A stretch of 64,000 nt of DNA from an uncultured Prevotellaceae bacterium (GCA_902776475.1 CACYQD010000003.1:1-64000); one strand, 5' to 3'. Shown: positions 1 through 8,196, counted from the stretch's first letter. A program made the numbers and translations. Notes: a model not told the origin generated them from the letters alone.

Positions 1-125
1 TGATTATCAGTTAAATAATGCAATATCTATATTTTGATAAAACTAAACAAAATCAAGCAATTAAAGAGGACGATTTTGCAACAAAAGTGACGAAGATCCT
101 CAAAATTAGAAGGTGTTGGAATTGA

Positions 126-158
126 AAATCCCTGCAAGTGCTTGACTTGCAGGGATTT
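126..158 (-). terminator. hairpin downstream of tRNA-His
   Basis: Two 14-nt arms (126-139 and 145-158) pair perfectly around a 5-nt loop just past the 3' end of the tRNA. It probably ends the tRNA transcript, although no long T-run follows on the minus strand. Confidence 0.6.
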
Positions 159-167
159 GCTTTGAGG

Positions 168-242
168 GGTGCCCGGTGGGACTCGAACCCACGACATTCA
201 GAACCACAATCTGACGCTCTAACCAACTGAACTACGGGCACC
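168..242 (-). tRNA. tRNA-His (GTG anticodon)
   Basis: Read on the minus strand the segment folds as a full cloverleaf. The acceptor stem GTGCCCG pairs with CGGGCAC, the anticodon stem CAGA/TCTG holds the anticodon GTG, and the T-arm carries GGTTCGAGTCC. An extra G at position -1 faces C73, the identity element of tRNA-His. CCA is not encoded: the DNA continues CCT, so it must be added after transcription. A strong promoter lies upstream and a hairpin downstream, so it looks like a single-gene unit. Confidence 0.95.
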
Positions 243-272
243 ATTTTGCCGCTTTCCATTAGAAAGCGGATG

Positions 273-304
273 CAAAGGTAAGACAATTTGCTTAAATTGC
301 CAAA
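273..304 (-). promoter_or_regulatory. promoter of tRNA-His
   Basis: On the minus strand TTTG (304-301) and TACCTTTG (280-273) are 20 nt apart, matching the Bacteroidetes -33/-7 consensus. An 8-bp hairpin (249-269) lies between the start site and the mature tRNA, probably part of the 5' leader removed by RNase P. Confidence 0.7.
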
Positions 305-346
305 AAATATGGCACTTTTTTTCAAAAATCTTAGACGATTGCCTGA

Positions 347-754
347 TTATTTGGCCTCAGCAGGTGCAGCCTCCTTGGCAGGAGCAGCGGGTGCCTCTGC
401 AGCGGGAGCGGCAGCTTCCTTGGCAGCGGGAGCAGCTTGTTCAGCAGCTGGCGCAGCACCGAAGTTCTGCTGGGTGGTCGGATTGGCGAGCGGGTTGGTC
501 GTGCTCGACTCAATCACGTTCTGTTCGGTGACAGTGGGGGCAACATAAGCGCAGAACACGCTGAGTACAACCATAGCTATGGCAAGGCCCCATGTGGCTT
601 TCTCGATGAAGTCGGTGGTTTTGCGCACACCGGCCAACTGATTGGCAGAGGAGAAGTTTGACGACAGACCGCCGCCTTTAGACTCCTGGATCAGTACGAT
701 ACCTATCATCAGCAATGATGCAATGACGATGAGAATGACGAATAAATAATACAT
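347..754 (-). CDS. secG: preprotein translocase subunit SecG
   Basis: Small inner-membrane subunit of the SecYEG protein channel. Of 135 residues, the first 22 form a transmembrane segment, followed by the typical QESKGGGLSSNF loop and a second membrane segment at about 57-75. The remaining 45 residues are a low-complexity Ala/Pro/Glu/Lys tail, longer than in enterobacterial SecG but usual in Bacteroidetes. It is the last gene of a minus-strand run with the TPR protein (8 nt away), lptE and the sigma-54 activator. Confidence 0.93.
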   Translation of the reverse strand: MYYLFVILIVIASLLMIGIVLIQESKGGGLSSNFSSANQLAGVRKTTDFIEKATWGLAIAMVVLSVFCAYVAPTVTEQNVIESSTTNPLANPTTQQNFGAAPAAEQAAPAAKEAAAPAAEAPAAPAKEAAPAEAK

Positions 755-762
755 TTTTTAAT

Positions 763-1494
763 CTATTTGTTTTGACTGTTTATAATCAATTTTTCCAAAA
801 ATCGGATTTGGTCTGCAAAGTAAGCACTTTTTTTTGGATAATTCAAATTTAAACGCTTAATAATTTCCAAAGCCTTCGAATATCGTCCTTGTTTGACGTA
901 AATTCGGGCCAAAGTGGCGGTGAAATACCCTTCTTCGCTGTGGGATGCTGTCTCATCGTTGATTTGGGGAGAATACTCGGGTTGCTCATGGAGTTGTATC
1001 TTTCCCCCGTCATCGTTGATGAACTTGTCGATGAGTCCTTGGCCTTTCATTTCCGGTACGGTGTCCTTTTCTTCCCCGAGGTTTTCCATTTCCATCAGGT
1101 AGGCCACATAATCGACGGTCGCGTCCACCGTGGTGGGTTTGCGGCGACGTCCGGTTGATGAAGGCTGTCCTTCAGGAATGGTGTCGAGGAAATCGTCGAT
1201 GAGCGTAGCGGTGCGGTCGTCTTCCTGGCGCTTGGCTTGTGGCTGGGGGGCCGCTTTCTTCAGCTGGTAATGGCGTGCCTCCACCAAGTCAAAGAGTTTG
1301 GTGCGGTCGGTGATGTAGATCGCCGCCCTCTGCAGTTCATCGTCAAACGACGAGTCGTGAAGCAGATAGAGGTTTTGGAGCAGCAGAAGCCGTGCTGTTT
1401 GGTAGTATGGATGGCGTGCGGTGAGTTCCCGGAGATCATACAAGGTCTCCTTGGTCATCTTTTCGGGATGGTTGATGAGTTCTTTCAGATCCAT
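763..1494 (-). CDS. tetratricopeptide-repeat protein of unknown role
   Basis: A 243-residue soluble protein without a signal peptide. The N-terminal region (LxxLINHPEKMTKETLYDLRELTARHPYYQ) is an all-helical segment, the middle is a charged linker, and residues about 190-225 read as one TPR hairpin (ARIYVKQGRYSKALEIIKRL). The gene lies between lptE (5 nt) and secG (8 nt), so it is co-transcribed with two envelope-biogenesis genes. That suggests, but does not show, an envelope-related scaffold role. I recognise it only as a conserved Bacteroidales neighbour of secG. Confidence 0.8.
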   Translation of the reverse strand: MDLKELINHPEKMTKETLYDLRELTARHPYYQTARLLLLQNLYLLHDSSFDDELQRAAIYITDRTKLFDLVEARHYQLKKAAPQPQAKRQEDDRTATLIDDFLDTIPEGQPSSTGRRRKPTTVDATVDYVAYLMEMENLGEEKDTVPEMKGQGLIDKFINDDGGKIQLHEQPEYSPQINDETASHSEEGYFTATLARIYVKQGRYSKALEIIKRLNLNYPKKSAYFADQIRFLEKLIINSQNK

Positions 1495-1499
1495 GTTTC

Positions 1500-2027
1500 T
1501 TACCAGTTGGCCACGGTGGCATTGAATATTTGATCAACGATTTCCTTCACCATTTGGGTCACCAGGGCTTCCTGGACGGAGTTGAGCGACTGGGTTGACT
1601 CATAGCTCGTGGTCGAGGTGAACTGTTTCTCGAAATCCTCGTCGTGCTTCTTGTTGTTGGTGAACCTCACGTTGACGGTCATCGACAGTTCTGTCTGTGC
1701 GGAGTAACCCTCGCTTGACACGCTTTTGTTGCGCTGTGAGTATTGTGTGATCTCACCTTCGATCTTCAGGTCGCCATTACGCTTTACCTGTGACAGACGG
1801 GTGTGGTTGGCGAAGATGTCTTTCAGTTCATTGTTGAAGATGGTCTGCATCGGTCCCCACACGTAATTCGAACGGATGGGGAAGTCGGCGATGGTGATTG
1901 TCTTCGTCTTGGTATAGTCGATGCTTGCGCCGTTGAACTTATAGGACACGGAACAGGCCGCCTGTATCATGGTCAGCAAAAGAAGTGCCAAGAATCGTGT
2001 TGCGAGCTTATTTTTTCGTGAGTCCAT
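1500..2027 (-). CDS. lptE: LptE-family LPS-assembly lipoprotein
   Basis: Likely LptE, the outer-membrane lipoprotein that plugs LptD during lipopolysaccharide insertion. The start at 2027 gives 175 residues with a lipoprotein signal: a hydrophobic core LALLLLTM and lipobox QAAC with the lipidated Cys at 25. The body matches the Bacteroidetes LptE pattern (YKFNGASIDY near the N-terminus, then a beta-rich domain with QRNKSVSSEGYSAQTEL). A longer reading frame runs upstream but overlaps the activator gene, so the ATG before the signal peptide was chosen. The gene overlaps the activator by 20 nt, which points to translational coupling. Confidence 0.85.
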   Translation of the reverse strand: MDSRKNKLATRFLALLLLTMIQAACSVSYKFNGASIDYTKTKTITIADFPIRSNYVWGPMQTIFNNELKDIFANHTRLSQVKRNGDLKIEGEITQYSQRNKSVSSEGYSAQTELSMTVNVRFTNNKKHDEDFEKQFTSTTSYESTQSLNSVQEALVTQMVKEIVDQIFNATVANW

Positions 2028-3252
2028 ACAATTTGAGTTTGCGGTATAGGGTGCGGGGCGAGATTCCCAGTTCCTGAGCGGTCTTGCTCCGGTTTCCGTT
2101 GTTGCGCTCCAAAGATTTCTGGATGGTCTGACGCTCCTGGTCATTGAGATTGAGACTTTCGAGTTCGGCATCGGCTATCTCTTCTGCCTCGGCGTCTTCC
2201 ACGTCATGGTGTGCCTCGAGTGATTTGTGGCTGTCGGCGATGGGGGCGCCCACTGCCGTAGTGTATTGGGTGCTCAACGACTGGGCCTGGGCTTTGAGTG
2301 TCGAGGCATCGTCAATCTGCTGTCTGAGTCCGTTGAGCTCACGACGGAGCTCACCCACGTTCGCCCGCAGGTCAAACAAGATCTTGTAGAGTGCCTCGCG
2401 CTCGTTCTCATAGCTGTGTGAACTGGTGGCAGTGGTGATGGGAGCCGGCAGGGTGGTGTCTTCGTCATCCGGAATGAAACGGCTGATGGTCTCTGCGTCG
2501 ATCTCACGTTTCTCGCTGAGCACCGACATCTGTTCCGTGATGTTCTTCAGCTGACGGACGTTGCCTGGCCATTTGTACTTCAGCATCCTCTGTTTGGCAT
2601 CCTCTGTGAGGGTGATCCGTGGCAGGCGGTATTTCTCCGCGATCTGCATGGCGAAAAGCCGGAAGAGCAGCAGGATGTCGCTGCCCCGTTCCCTCAGGGG
2701 GGGCATCTGGATGGGGATAGTGTTGAGCCGGTAGTAGAGGTCTTCGCGGAAGCGGCCCTCGCTGATAGCTTTTCGGATGTTGACATTGGTTGCCGCCACG
2801 ATGCGGACATCCGTCTTCCTGACTTCCTGGCCACCCACGCGGATATATTCGCCGTTTTCCAGGACACGCAACAGCCGGGCTTGTGTGGCCATGGGCAACT
2901 CACCCACCTCGTCGAGGAAGATAGTGCCTTTGTCTGCCACGCCGAAATAGCCTTTGCTCTCACCGATGGCATCGGTGAAGGCTCCTTTCTCATGCCCGAA
3001 AAGTTCACTGTCGATAGTGCCTTCGGGAATTGAACCGCAGTTGATGGCAAAATAGTTCTTCCCACGGCGCGAGGAGTGGTCGTGGATGAGGCGTGGGATG
3101 ATTTCCTTGCCCACACCGCTCTCTCCTACGATCAGGACCGACAGGTCGGTCGAGGCTACTTGTAGGGCGATGTCAAGGGCACGGTTCAGCGCATCGCAGT
3201 TGCCTACGATGTTATAGCGGTTTTTGATGTCTTGCAGGTTGTTCGTTCTCAT
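2008..3252 (-). CDS. sigma-54-dependent transcriptional activator
   Basis: A 414-residue bacterial enhancer-binding protein with no receiver or other N-terminal sensor domain. The AAA+ ATPase begins almost at residue 15, with Walker A GESGVGKE at 43-50, the sigma-54 contact loop GAFTDA at 90-95 (canonical GAFTGA), and Walker B IFLDEV at 111-116. A Fis-type helix-turn-helix fills the last 45 residues (NRSKTAQELGISPRTLYRKL). It should drive RpoN-RNA polymerase open-complex formation, and with no sensor domain it may be regulated by level or by a partner. It heads the operon with lptE, the TPR protein and secG. Its promoter box ends only 7 nt before the ATG. Confidence 0.9.
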   Translation of the reverse strand: MRTNNLQDIKNRYNIVGNCDALNRALDIALQVASTDLSVLIVGESGVGKEIIPRLIHDHSSRRGKNYFAINCGSIPEGTIDSELFGHEKGAFTDAIGESKGYFGVADKGTIFLDEVGELPMATQARLLRVLENGEYIRVGGQEVRKTDVRIVAATNVNIRKAISEGRFREDLYYRLNTIPIQMPPLRERGSDILLLFRLFAMQIAEKYRLPRITLTEDAKQRMLKYKWPGNVRQLKNITEQMSVLSEKREIDAETISRFIPDDEDTTLPAPITTATSSHSYENEREALYKILFDLRANVGELRRELNGLRQQIDDASTLKAQAQSLSTQYTTAVGAPIADSHKSLEAHHDVEDAEAEEIADAELESLNLNDQERQTIQKSLERNNGNRSKTAQELGISPRTLYRKLKLYGLTKK

Positions 3253-3259
3253 TGGGTGA

Positions 3260-3267
3260 CAAAATTA
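3260..3267 (-). promoter_or_regulatory. -7 box of the sigma-54 activator operon
   Basis: TAATTTTG on the minus strand ends 7 nt before the ATG at 3252. Transcription would start at or within a few nucleotides of the start codon, so the mRNA is probably leaderless. No clear -33 TTTG is seen. Confidence 0.6.
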
Positions 3268-3319
3268 CATTATTTCTCTGAGAAAACTGCAATTATGGCA
3301 TATATTTTAGGATATTTTC

Positions 3320-4303
3320 TCAATTCTTCTCGCATTTGATGAGCAAGAGACCGATGGCCGTCCAGATGAGTTCCCGGATGCGCACAAGCAGGGCGACCAT
3401 GATGCCGGCACTGGAACTGATGCCGAGACCTTTGGCCGACATGAGAAATCCTCCTTCACGGCCACCCAGTTGGAGAGGCATGAAAAACAGCATGTTGGCA
3501 AACAGGCTGGTAAAGGCGAGGATGAGGATGCAGGCGATATAGTTGGCCTCAGGCATCATCACCCTCAGGATGAAATAGACCTCGAGAGCCGAGGCAATGC
3601 GGCATCCCAGTTCCGACAAGACGGCGCACACGAAGGCCTTGGGGTTCTGCTCGTGCAGTACGGCGATCTGATGATCGATGCGGTCAAGTTGTTTGCGTCG
3701 TTTTTCCACAAAACGCATGGCCCATCCTTTGATGAAAGGCAGATGGCTGAGCAAGTTCATCACCCGCACGGCCAGTCCTTTTTTGTATCCGGTCATGAAG
3801 AACCAGATACCGGTCAGACAGAAACAAGTGGTGGCGGCGAGCAGGATACCCATAGCGACATTGACGGGTTGGGTAACGATGAAGAGCACCACCGATAAGA
3901 GCCAGAACCAGAAATGGCTGAAGATGTGCGTCATGGCGAAGAGAATCACCGAGGAAGAGGCCCTCTCTGTGCCGATTTTGGGTTTCAGCGACATGATGCG
4001 GTAGGGCTCGCCTCCCATCAGACCGCCGGGAGTGGCATAGTTGAGTGCGAATCCGGATATGGTGATCTTGTAGAGCCACCAGTAGCTTACCTGGCTTTTC
4101 CGGGGCAGTCCGTTGTGGATGATGATGTACCACGACAGGGTGTTCATCATGTAGAGCAATGCCCATATGGCCACAACGGCCAAGAACCAATAACCCGCCA
4201 TACAGATGTGCTGCCACACCTCGCTGAAATCGAGCTGCGACACCATGATGACCAGTACTGCTAACCCGAATAGGAAGAAGCCATTCTGGTATTTCTTCTT
4301 CAT
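3320..4303 (-). CDS. YbhN/UPF0104-family (flippase-like) membrane protein
   Basis: A 327-residue integral membrane protein with about eight hydrophobic segments, of the lysylphosphatidylglycerol synthetase membrane-domain/YbhN type. Family marks include the conserved GGLMGGEPYRI segment near residue 105 and PLQLGGREGGF near 285. Members are thought to move or modify lipid-linked substrates; the substrate here is unknown. It follows the pdxA homologue after 2 nt and is certainly co-transcribed with it, although no functional link is obvious. Confidence 0.85.
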   Translation of the reverse strand: MKKKYQNGFFLFGLAVLVIMVSQLDFSEVWQHICMAGYWFLAVVAIWALLYMMNTLSWYIIIHNGLPRKSQVSYWWLYKITISGFALNYATPGGLMGGEPYRIMSLKPKIGTERASSSVILFAMTHIFSHFWFWLLSVVLFIVTQPVNVAMGILLAATTCFCLTGIWFFMTGYKKGLAVRVMNLLSHLPFIKGWAMRFVEKRRKQLDRIDHQIAVLHEQNPKAFVCAVLSELGCRIASALEVYFILRVMMPEANYIACILILAFTSLFANMLFFMPLQLGGREGGFLMSAKGLGISSSAGIMVALLVRIRELIWTAIGLLLIKCEKN

Positions 4304-4305
4304 GG

Positions 4306-5391
4306 TCAGTCGGCCTCGTTCTTCTTGGGGATGCTGAACCTCACCTTTTCGCTGTCGTCACGCTTCTCATGATAGAGTTTCTTCAGGGGATTGGTGGTGG
4401 GCTCGTCATATTCGGCACGGTAGCGGCATGTGTCGATGGCCAGGTAGATGGCGTTGCGGAGCTGGCTTTCGTCGGCGACACCCTGGCCGGCAATCTCGTA
4501 AGATGGTCCCATGCCGGGTGCTGTGTGAACGATGGGCAGTCCGGTGGTCAGTTCGATACGTCCCTCTTCGGCAAGCATCCGAAGCGGAGTGATGGCTTGT
4601 CCATGATACATGGCGAGGGTGCCGTCGAAATGAGTGTGCTCGTAATGGCTGAAATAGTCATCGGCAGGGTAGGGGCCGAAGACCCCGATGCCGGCATTGT
4701 GGAGCTCGGTGACGGCGGGCTTCAGGATTTCTTCCTCTTCCGCACCAGACTGCGGGTTGACTTGAAGCAGGGCGATGCGGGGGTTGGAGAGACGGAAATC
4801 GCGGCGGAGGCTGTTGTGGAAAACGGTGGCCTTCTCGACAATCAGGTCTTTGCGGATTTCACGGAGAGCATCTCCAAGGGGTTTCTCGCCGGTCACGGAG
4901 GCGATGCGCAGACCGCCGTTGATATGGATGGTGAGTGATTTGCCGTCATGGCCCAAAGCCCGTTCGATGCAGCGCTGCTGCGATTCCCTCACGGTTTCCT
5001 CGCCGGAAACTACCTCAAGTATGGCTGGGGTGGTCACCAATGCGTCGAAAAGGCCTTGCTGATAGTCTTGCACGGCGCGGAGCAGGGCTTTCTGGGCAGC
5101 TGCGGCTGATGCTTTCGTGGCCACGCCGAGTTCCACTTTCACTTCCTCGTCAAAGCAAGTGAGGATGTTGACCCTGTCATCGCGTGCGTCCTCAGCTTTG
5201 CTGATGATGCTGAAATTCGCCTGCATGTTGAGGCTTTTGCGGTGGTAGGCAGCCACTTTGGGGGAACCATAGATGATGGGGGTGCACAGTTCGAGTATGG
5301 CGGGGTCGGCGAAGGTCTTGAAGATGATCTCGTAGCCGATGCCGTTGGTGTCGCCGTGGGTGATGGCGATGCGGATTTTCTTGTCTTCCAT
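4306..5391 (-). CDS. pdxA: PdxA-like 4-hydroxythreonine-4-phosphate dehydrogenase, active site altered
   Basis: Overall a PdxA homologue: it opens with IRIAITHGDTNGIGYE, has GPYPADDYF and AMYHGQ, and ends with a GLP..AGQG block. PdxA oxidises 4-phosphohydroxythreonine in pyridoxal-phosphate synthesis and normally uses three metal-binding histidines. By eye all three are missing here: the TTHxPL position reads TGEKPL, NPHAG reads NPQSG, and DHGTA reads PGMGPS. The usual YHDQ also reads YHGQ. It may therefore be a divergent or repurposed paralogue. The start at 5391 (MEDKKIRI, 361 aa) is preferred over an upstream ATG, because it matches the family N-terminus and leaves room for the promoter at 5451. 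Confidence 0.8.
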   Translation of the reverse strand: MEDKKIRIAITHGDTNGIGYEIIFKTFADPAILELCTPIIYGSPKVAAYHRKSLNMQANFSIISKAEDARDDRVNILTCFDEEVKVELGVATKASAAAAQKALLRAVQDYQQGLFDALVTTPAILEVVSGEETVRESQQRCIERALGHDGKSLTIHINGGLRIASVTGEKPLGDALREIRKDLIVEKATVFHNSLRRDFRLSNPRIALLQVNPQSGAEEEEILKPAVTELHNAGIGVFGPYPADDYFSHYEHTHFDGTLAMYHGQAITPLRMLAEEGRIELTTGLPIVHTAPGMGPSYEIAGQGVADESQLRNAIYLAIDTCRYRAEYDEPTTNPLKKLYHEKRDDSEKVRFSIPKKNEAD

Positions 5392-5450
5392 TTCGGGTAA
5401 CTTTGATGGTTGATGGTTTGATCTTGATGCCTCTTCGGGCAATGCTGATG

Positions 5451-5458
5451 CAAAATTA
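5451..5458 (-). promoter_or_regulatory. -7 box of the pdxA-ybhN operon
   Basis: TAATTTTG on the minus strand, about 60 nt upstream of the chosen pdxA start. No good -33 element. Confidence 0.5.
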
Positions 5459-5523
5459 CGAATTATTATTCAAAAATCATCATGATCTGTTGAAAATGAC
5501 CACCGAAGGAGGTGTGGCAGGGG

Positions 5524-6570
5524 TCAGTGACGGCGTGCCTCCTCTATCTTGTCGGCGGTGCTCAGCAGACCGCAGGCGGCAAAGATGTCTTGGCCGCGGC
5601 TGGCTCTGATGGTGGTGAAGATGCCATGCGAGGTCAAATAGTCGCGCATCCATACCATCTTTTCCTCAGATGCTCCGTGGAGTTCCACGCCGGGGATTGG
5701 GTGGAAGCGGATGAGGTTGACACGGCATTCCAACCCGCGGAGAAGTTTCGCGGTCTCCTTGGCATGAAGCGGGGTGTCGTTGACGCCCCCGAAGACGATG
5801 TATTCAAACGACAGGCGGCGCTGGTGGCTGAAGTCATACTGTCGGAGCAGGTCGATGATGTCGGTCAATGGCATGCCGCGCTCAGCAGGCATCAGCTGTG
5901 CCCGCTGTTCGGCAAGGGGGGTGTGGAGACTGATGGCCAGATGGCATTCGCTCTCATCAAGGAAGCGGCGGAGCTTGTTGCGGATGCCCACACTGCTCAC
6001 CGTGATGCGCTTGGGACTCCATGCCCAGCCATATGGCGCGGTGAGTATCTCCGTGGCGCGGAGCACGGCATCGAGGTTGTCCATCGGTTCGCCCTGTCCC
6101 ATGAAGACGATGTTGGTGAGCGTGTCGCGCTCAGGCAGGGCATAGATCTGGTTGAGGATGTCGCTGGCCGTGAGATTGCCTTCAAACCCTTGTTTCCCGG
6201 TCTGGCAGAAGTGGCAGTTCATCTTGCAGCCCACCTGTGATGACACGCAGAGGGTGGCACGGTCGCCGTCGGGAATATAGACGGTCTCCACGCGATGGCC
6301 GTCATGCGTGGGAAAGAGGTATTTGATGGTGCCGTCGGCAGAGCGCTGGCAGTCGGCTGGGGGCAGAAGGCCGACTTCAAACGTCTCGGCCATCCGTGTA
6401 CGGTTGGCTTTGGAGATGTTGGTCATCTCCTCGATACTGCTCACATGATGCTTGTAAAGCCAGTCGGCTACCTGGCCTCCGGTGAAGGCCGGCATACCTA
6501 AATTCTTGACGGTCTGTTTCAGTTCGTCAAGGGTCATTCCCAGAAGGGTCTTTTTGGTCTGATTCTCCAT
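5524..6570 (-). CDS. rlmN: 23S rRNA (adenine-2503-C2)-methyltransferase RlmN
   Basis: Radical SAM enzyme that methylates A2503 of 23S rRNA, and A37 of some tRNAs, using a methyl-cysteine intermediate. The 348-residue protein has the CxxxCxxC cluster (CKMNCHFC), preceded by LCVSSQVG, the GQGEPMDN motif, and the C-terminal DIFAACGLL with the second catalytic Cys. The start at 6570 (MENQTKKTLLGM) fits the family. The upstream in-frame extension is low-quality and crosses the promoter box. Confidence 0.95.
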   Translation of the reverse strand: MENQTKKTLLGMTLDELKQTVKNLGMPAFTGGQVADWLYKHHVSSIEEMTNISKANRTRMAETFEVGLLPPADCQRSADGTIKYLFPTHDGHRVETVYIPDGDRATLCVSSQVGCKMNCHFCQTGKQGFEGNLTASDILNQIYALPERDTLTNIVFMGQGEPMDNLDAVLRATEILTAPYGWAWSPKRITVSSVGIRNKLRRFLDESECHLAISLHTPLAEQRAQLMPAERGMPLTDIIDLLRQYDFSHQRRLSFEYIVFGGVNDTPLHAKETAKLLRGLECRVNLIRFHPIPGVELHGASEEKMVWMRDYLTSHGIFTTIRASRGQDIFAACGLLSTADKIEEARRH

Positions 6571-6575
6571 GCCTG

Positions 6576-6583
6576 CAAAATTA
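6576..6583 (-). promoter_or_regulatory. -7 box of rlmN
   Basis: TAATTTTG on the minus strand ends 5 nt before the rlmN ATG, so the transcript would have essentially no 5' untranslated region. Confidence 0.6.
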
Positions 6584-6634
6584 GCCAAAAAATCTGATTT
6601 CTGAACAGGTTGGGGAGAAAAACAAAGGAAAGGG

Positions 6635-7252
6635 TTATTTCTTGATGATATATTTGAACTCATCGAAATGAGTGACGCCCATTTCGGTGAGCAGCTTGCG
6701 GCTGCGCCGGATGTCATCCTTGGTGTTGTAATCGGGAATAAGGGGCAGCCTGACAATGATTTTCTCAGCCATGCCATCGTGTGAGAGCAACCATCGGAGA
6801 TTGGCGAGAGGCGTCTCCAGATGCTTCCCGGTGTATCGCTCGTAGATGTCGGAAGAACAGTCTTTGATGTCGATGATCCATTGGTCAACCAACGGCAACA
6901 GGCGTTCCACGTGGTCATGATCGACGCAGAGGCTCGTCTCGATGTTGAGGTGCCAGCGCTGATCCATCATCTGATGAAACTCCTCGATGAACAGACTGCG
7001 CAGACAGGGCTCTCCACCCCCGAAAGTGATGCCGCCCCCCGTGGCGAGGAAATAGAGGTTGTCAATGTGGACGTCATTCAAAAGTTCAGCTGTGGTGACC
7101 TCGCGCCAGATGCCTTCCGGACGCCAGCATGCGTCGTTCAGGCAATACTTGCACCGGAGCGGACAGCCATGGAAAGCGACAAGGGTGGTCACTCCTTGTC
7201 CGTCGATGGCCAGACGGTGGCGGCCCGTGCCGATGAGTGGTGCTCGCTGCAT
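6635..7252 (-). CDS. radical SAM protein, glycyl-radical-activase-like
   Basis: A 205-residue radical SAM protein. The [4Fe-4S] motif CPLRCKYC is at residues 30-37, and GGGITFGGGEPCLR gives the SAM-binding GGE motif. The overall pattern (WIIDIKDCSSDIYERYTG, LPLIPDYNTKDDIRRS) resembles activating enzymes of glycyl-radical enzymes, but the extra ferredoxin-type Cys clusters of many activases are absent and no glycyl-radical enzyme is nearby. The substrate is unknown. It follows the TonB-domain gene by 12 nt and shares its transcript. Confidence 0.8.
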   Translation of the reverse strand: MQRAPLIGTGRHRLAIDGQGVTTLVAFHGCPLRCKYCLNDACWRPEGIWREVTTAELLNDVHIDNLYFLATGGGITFGGGEPCLRSLFIEEFHQMMDQRWHLNIETSLCVDHDHVERLLPLVDQWIIDIKDCSSDIYERYTGKHLETPLANLRWLLSHDGMAEKIIVRLPLIPDYNTKDDIRRSRKLLTEMGVTHFDEFKYIIKK

Positions 7253-7264
7253 CTGAATGTGTGG

Positions 7265-8014
7265 TTATTTTCGGGAGATTTTGATGGGTATGTTGTAGCT
7301 TACCTTGTAGCTTTCGCCATTTCGCTTTCCTGGAATCCATTTCGGCATGGATTCAACCACTCTGACGGCTTCTTTGTCGAGAATGGGATGAGCGGACTTC
7401 ACAACTTTCACATTGGTGATGGAACCGTCTTTCTCAATCGTGAAATTGACCACTACACGACCTTCCAAGTTGTCTTTCTTGGCTTCTTCTGGGTATCTGA
7501 CGTTGTCGTTGATGTATTTCAACAGGGCTGCCTGTCCTCCCGGGAAAGCGGGCTGGGTTTCTGGCATCTCACCAAAAATGATTTCTTCCTTGAGCGTGTC
7601 GGATTTGGCCACCAATGACTTTGGCTCATTGCATGCGAGGGCACTGTCATTGCTTTCCATTGTGCTATGGGGCGCAGGTGGTATGCCTGCCAATGGCTGA
7701 TCCTCCACATCTTGTTGTTCGATAGGGGGCTCCATGTATCCGTCCACGTGTTTGGGACCTAATATAAACTTGTGGCACGATGTCAGCGCAGCCAGTCCGG
7801 CACTGACGCCTACCACGGTGATGGCCTTGCCAAGAGCCTGGCGGATGGCAAGCTGGTTCTCAAGGTATCTCACCTCTTGCTCGCACTTGGGACAGGTGCC
7901 GGAACAGTCGCCTTTGTGGTGGCATTCCGTGGGTTCGTAGGGGATATCGTTGGCTTCCGCCACTTGGCGGCGGACGGTCTTCAATGTCTTGCAGATGAGC
8001 TTGCCTGTTTTCAT
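7265..8014 (-). CDS. TonB C-terminal-domain protein with N-terminal Cys cluster
   Basis: A 249-residue protein with an unusual build. Residues 31-44 hold a four-Cys cluster (CHHKGDCSGTCPKC), likely binding zinc, on the cytoplasmic side. A hydrophobic segment at about 62-78 ends in the lipobox-like LTSC. A variable linker follows, then a TonB C-terminal domain at about 165-249 (VVNFTIEKDGSITNVKVVKS, MPKWIPGKRNG). TonB domains pass proton-motive energy to outer-membrane receptors, but the classical Pro-rich spacer is short here and ExbB/ExbD are not adjacent. It could instead sense or report on receptor state. It is the first gene of a pair with the radical SAM protein. Confidence 0.8.
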   Translation of the reverse strand: MKTGKLICKTLKTVRRQVAEANDIPYEPTECHHKGDCSGTCPKCEQEVRYLENQLAIRQALGKAITVVGVSAGLAALTSCHKFILGPKHVDGYMEPPIEQQDVEDQPLAGIPPAPHSTMESNDSALACNEPKSLVAKSDTLKEEIIFGEMPETQPAFPGGQAALLKYINDNVRYPEEAKKDNLEGRVVVNFTIEKDGSITNVKVVKSAHPILDKEAVRVVESMPKWIPGKRNGESYKVSYNIPIKISRK

Positions 8015-8043
8015 GCCGTAAAAATGGAAATGGTCGTCGATTG

Positions 8044-8051
8044 CAAAAGTA
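8044..8051 (-). promoter_or_regulatory. -7 box of the TonB-domain/radical SAM pair
   Basis: TACTTTTG on the minus strand, 29 nt before the ATG at 8014. Confidence 0.55.
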
Positions 8052-8165
8052 AGAAAAACCCAGATACCATCAGCGATTTTTAAGGGAAAATAAGTATTGT
8101 TTGATTTTTTTTCCTACCTTTCGATAAGGTAGGCTGCTTTTCGACATAAAAAAAGAATAAATTCT

Positions 8166-8196
8166 TTTGTTCTGCCCTCATTTTACACTACCTTTG
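8166..8196 (+). promoter_or_regulatory. promoter of the SpoIID fusion operon
   Basis: TTTG (8166-8169) and TACCTTTG (8189-8196) with a 19-nt spacer, a very good match to the Bacteroidetes consensus. The predicted start site is about 15 nt before the ATG at 8219. Confidence 0.7.

Noticed and set aside
53-325. 90-residue frame on the minus strand covering the tRNA-His
   Set aside because: It runs through a complete tRNA and its promoter; no protein-like composition.
2028-2171. N-terminal extension of lptE to 2171
   Set aside because: It would overlap the activator HTH and bury the lipoprotein signal at residue 49.
6571-6918. N-terminal extension of rlmN
   Set aside because: It crosses the promoter box and lies antisense to, or within, the downstream end of the radical SAM gene, with low-complexity composition.
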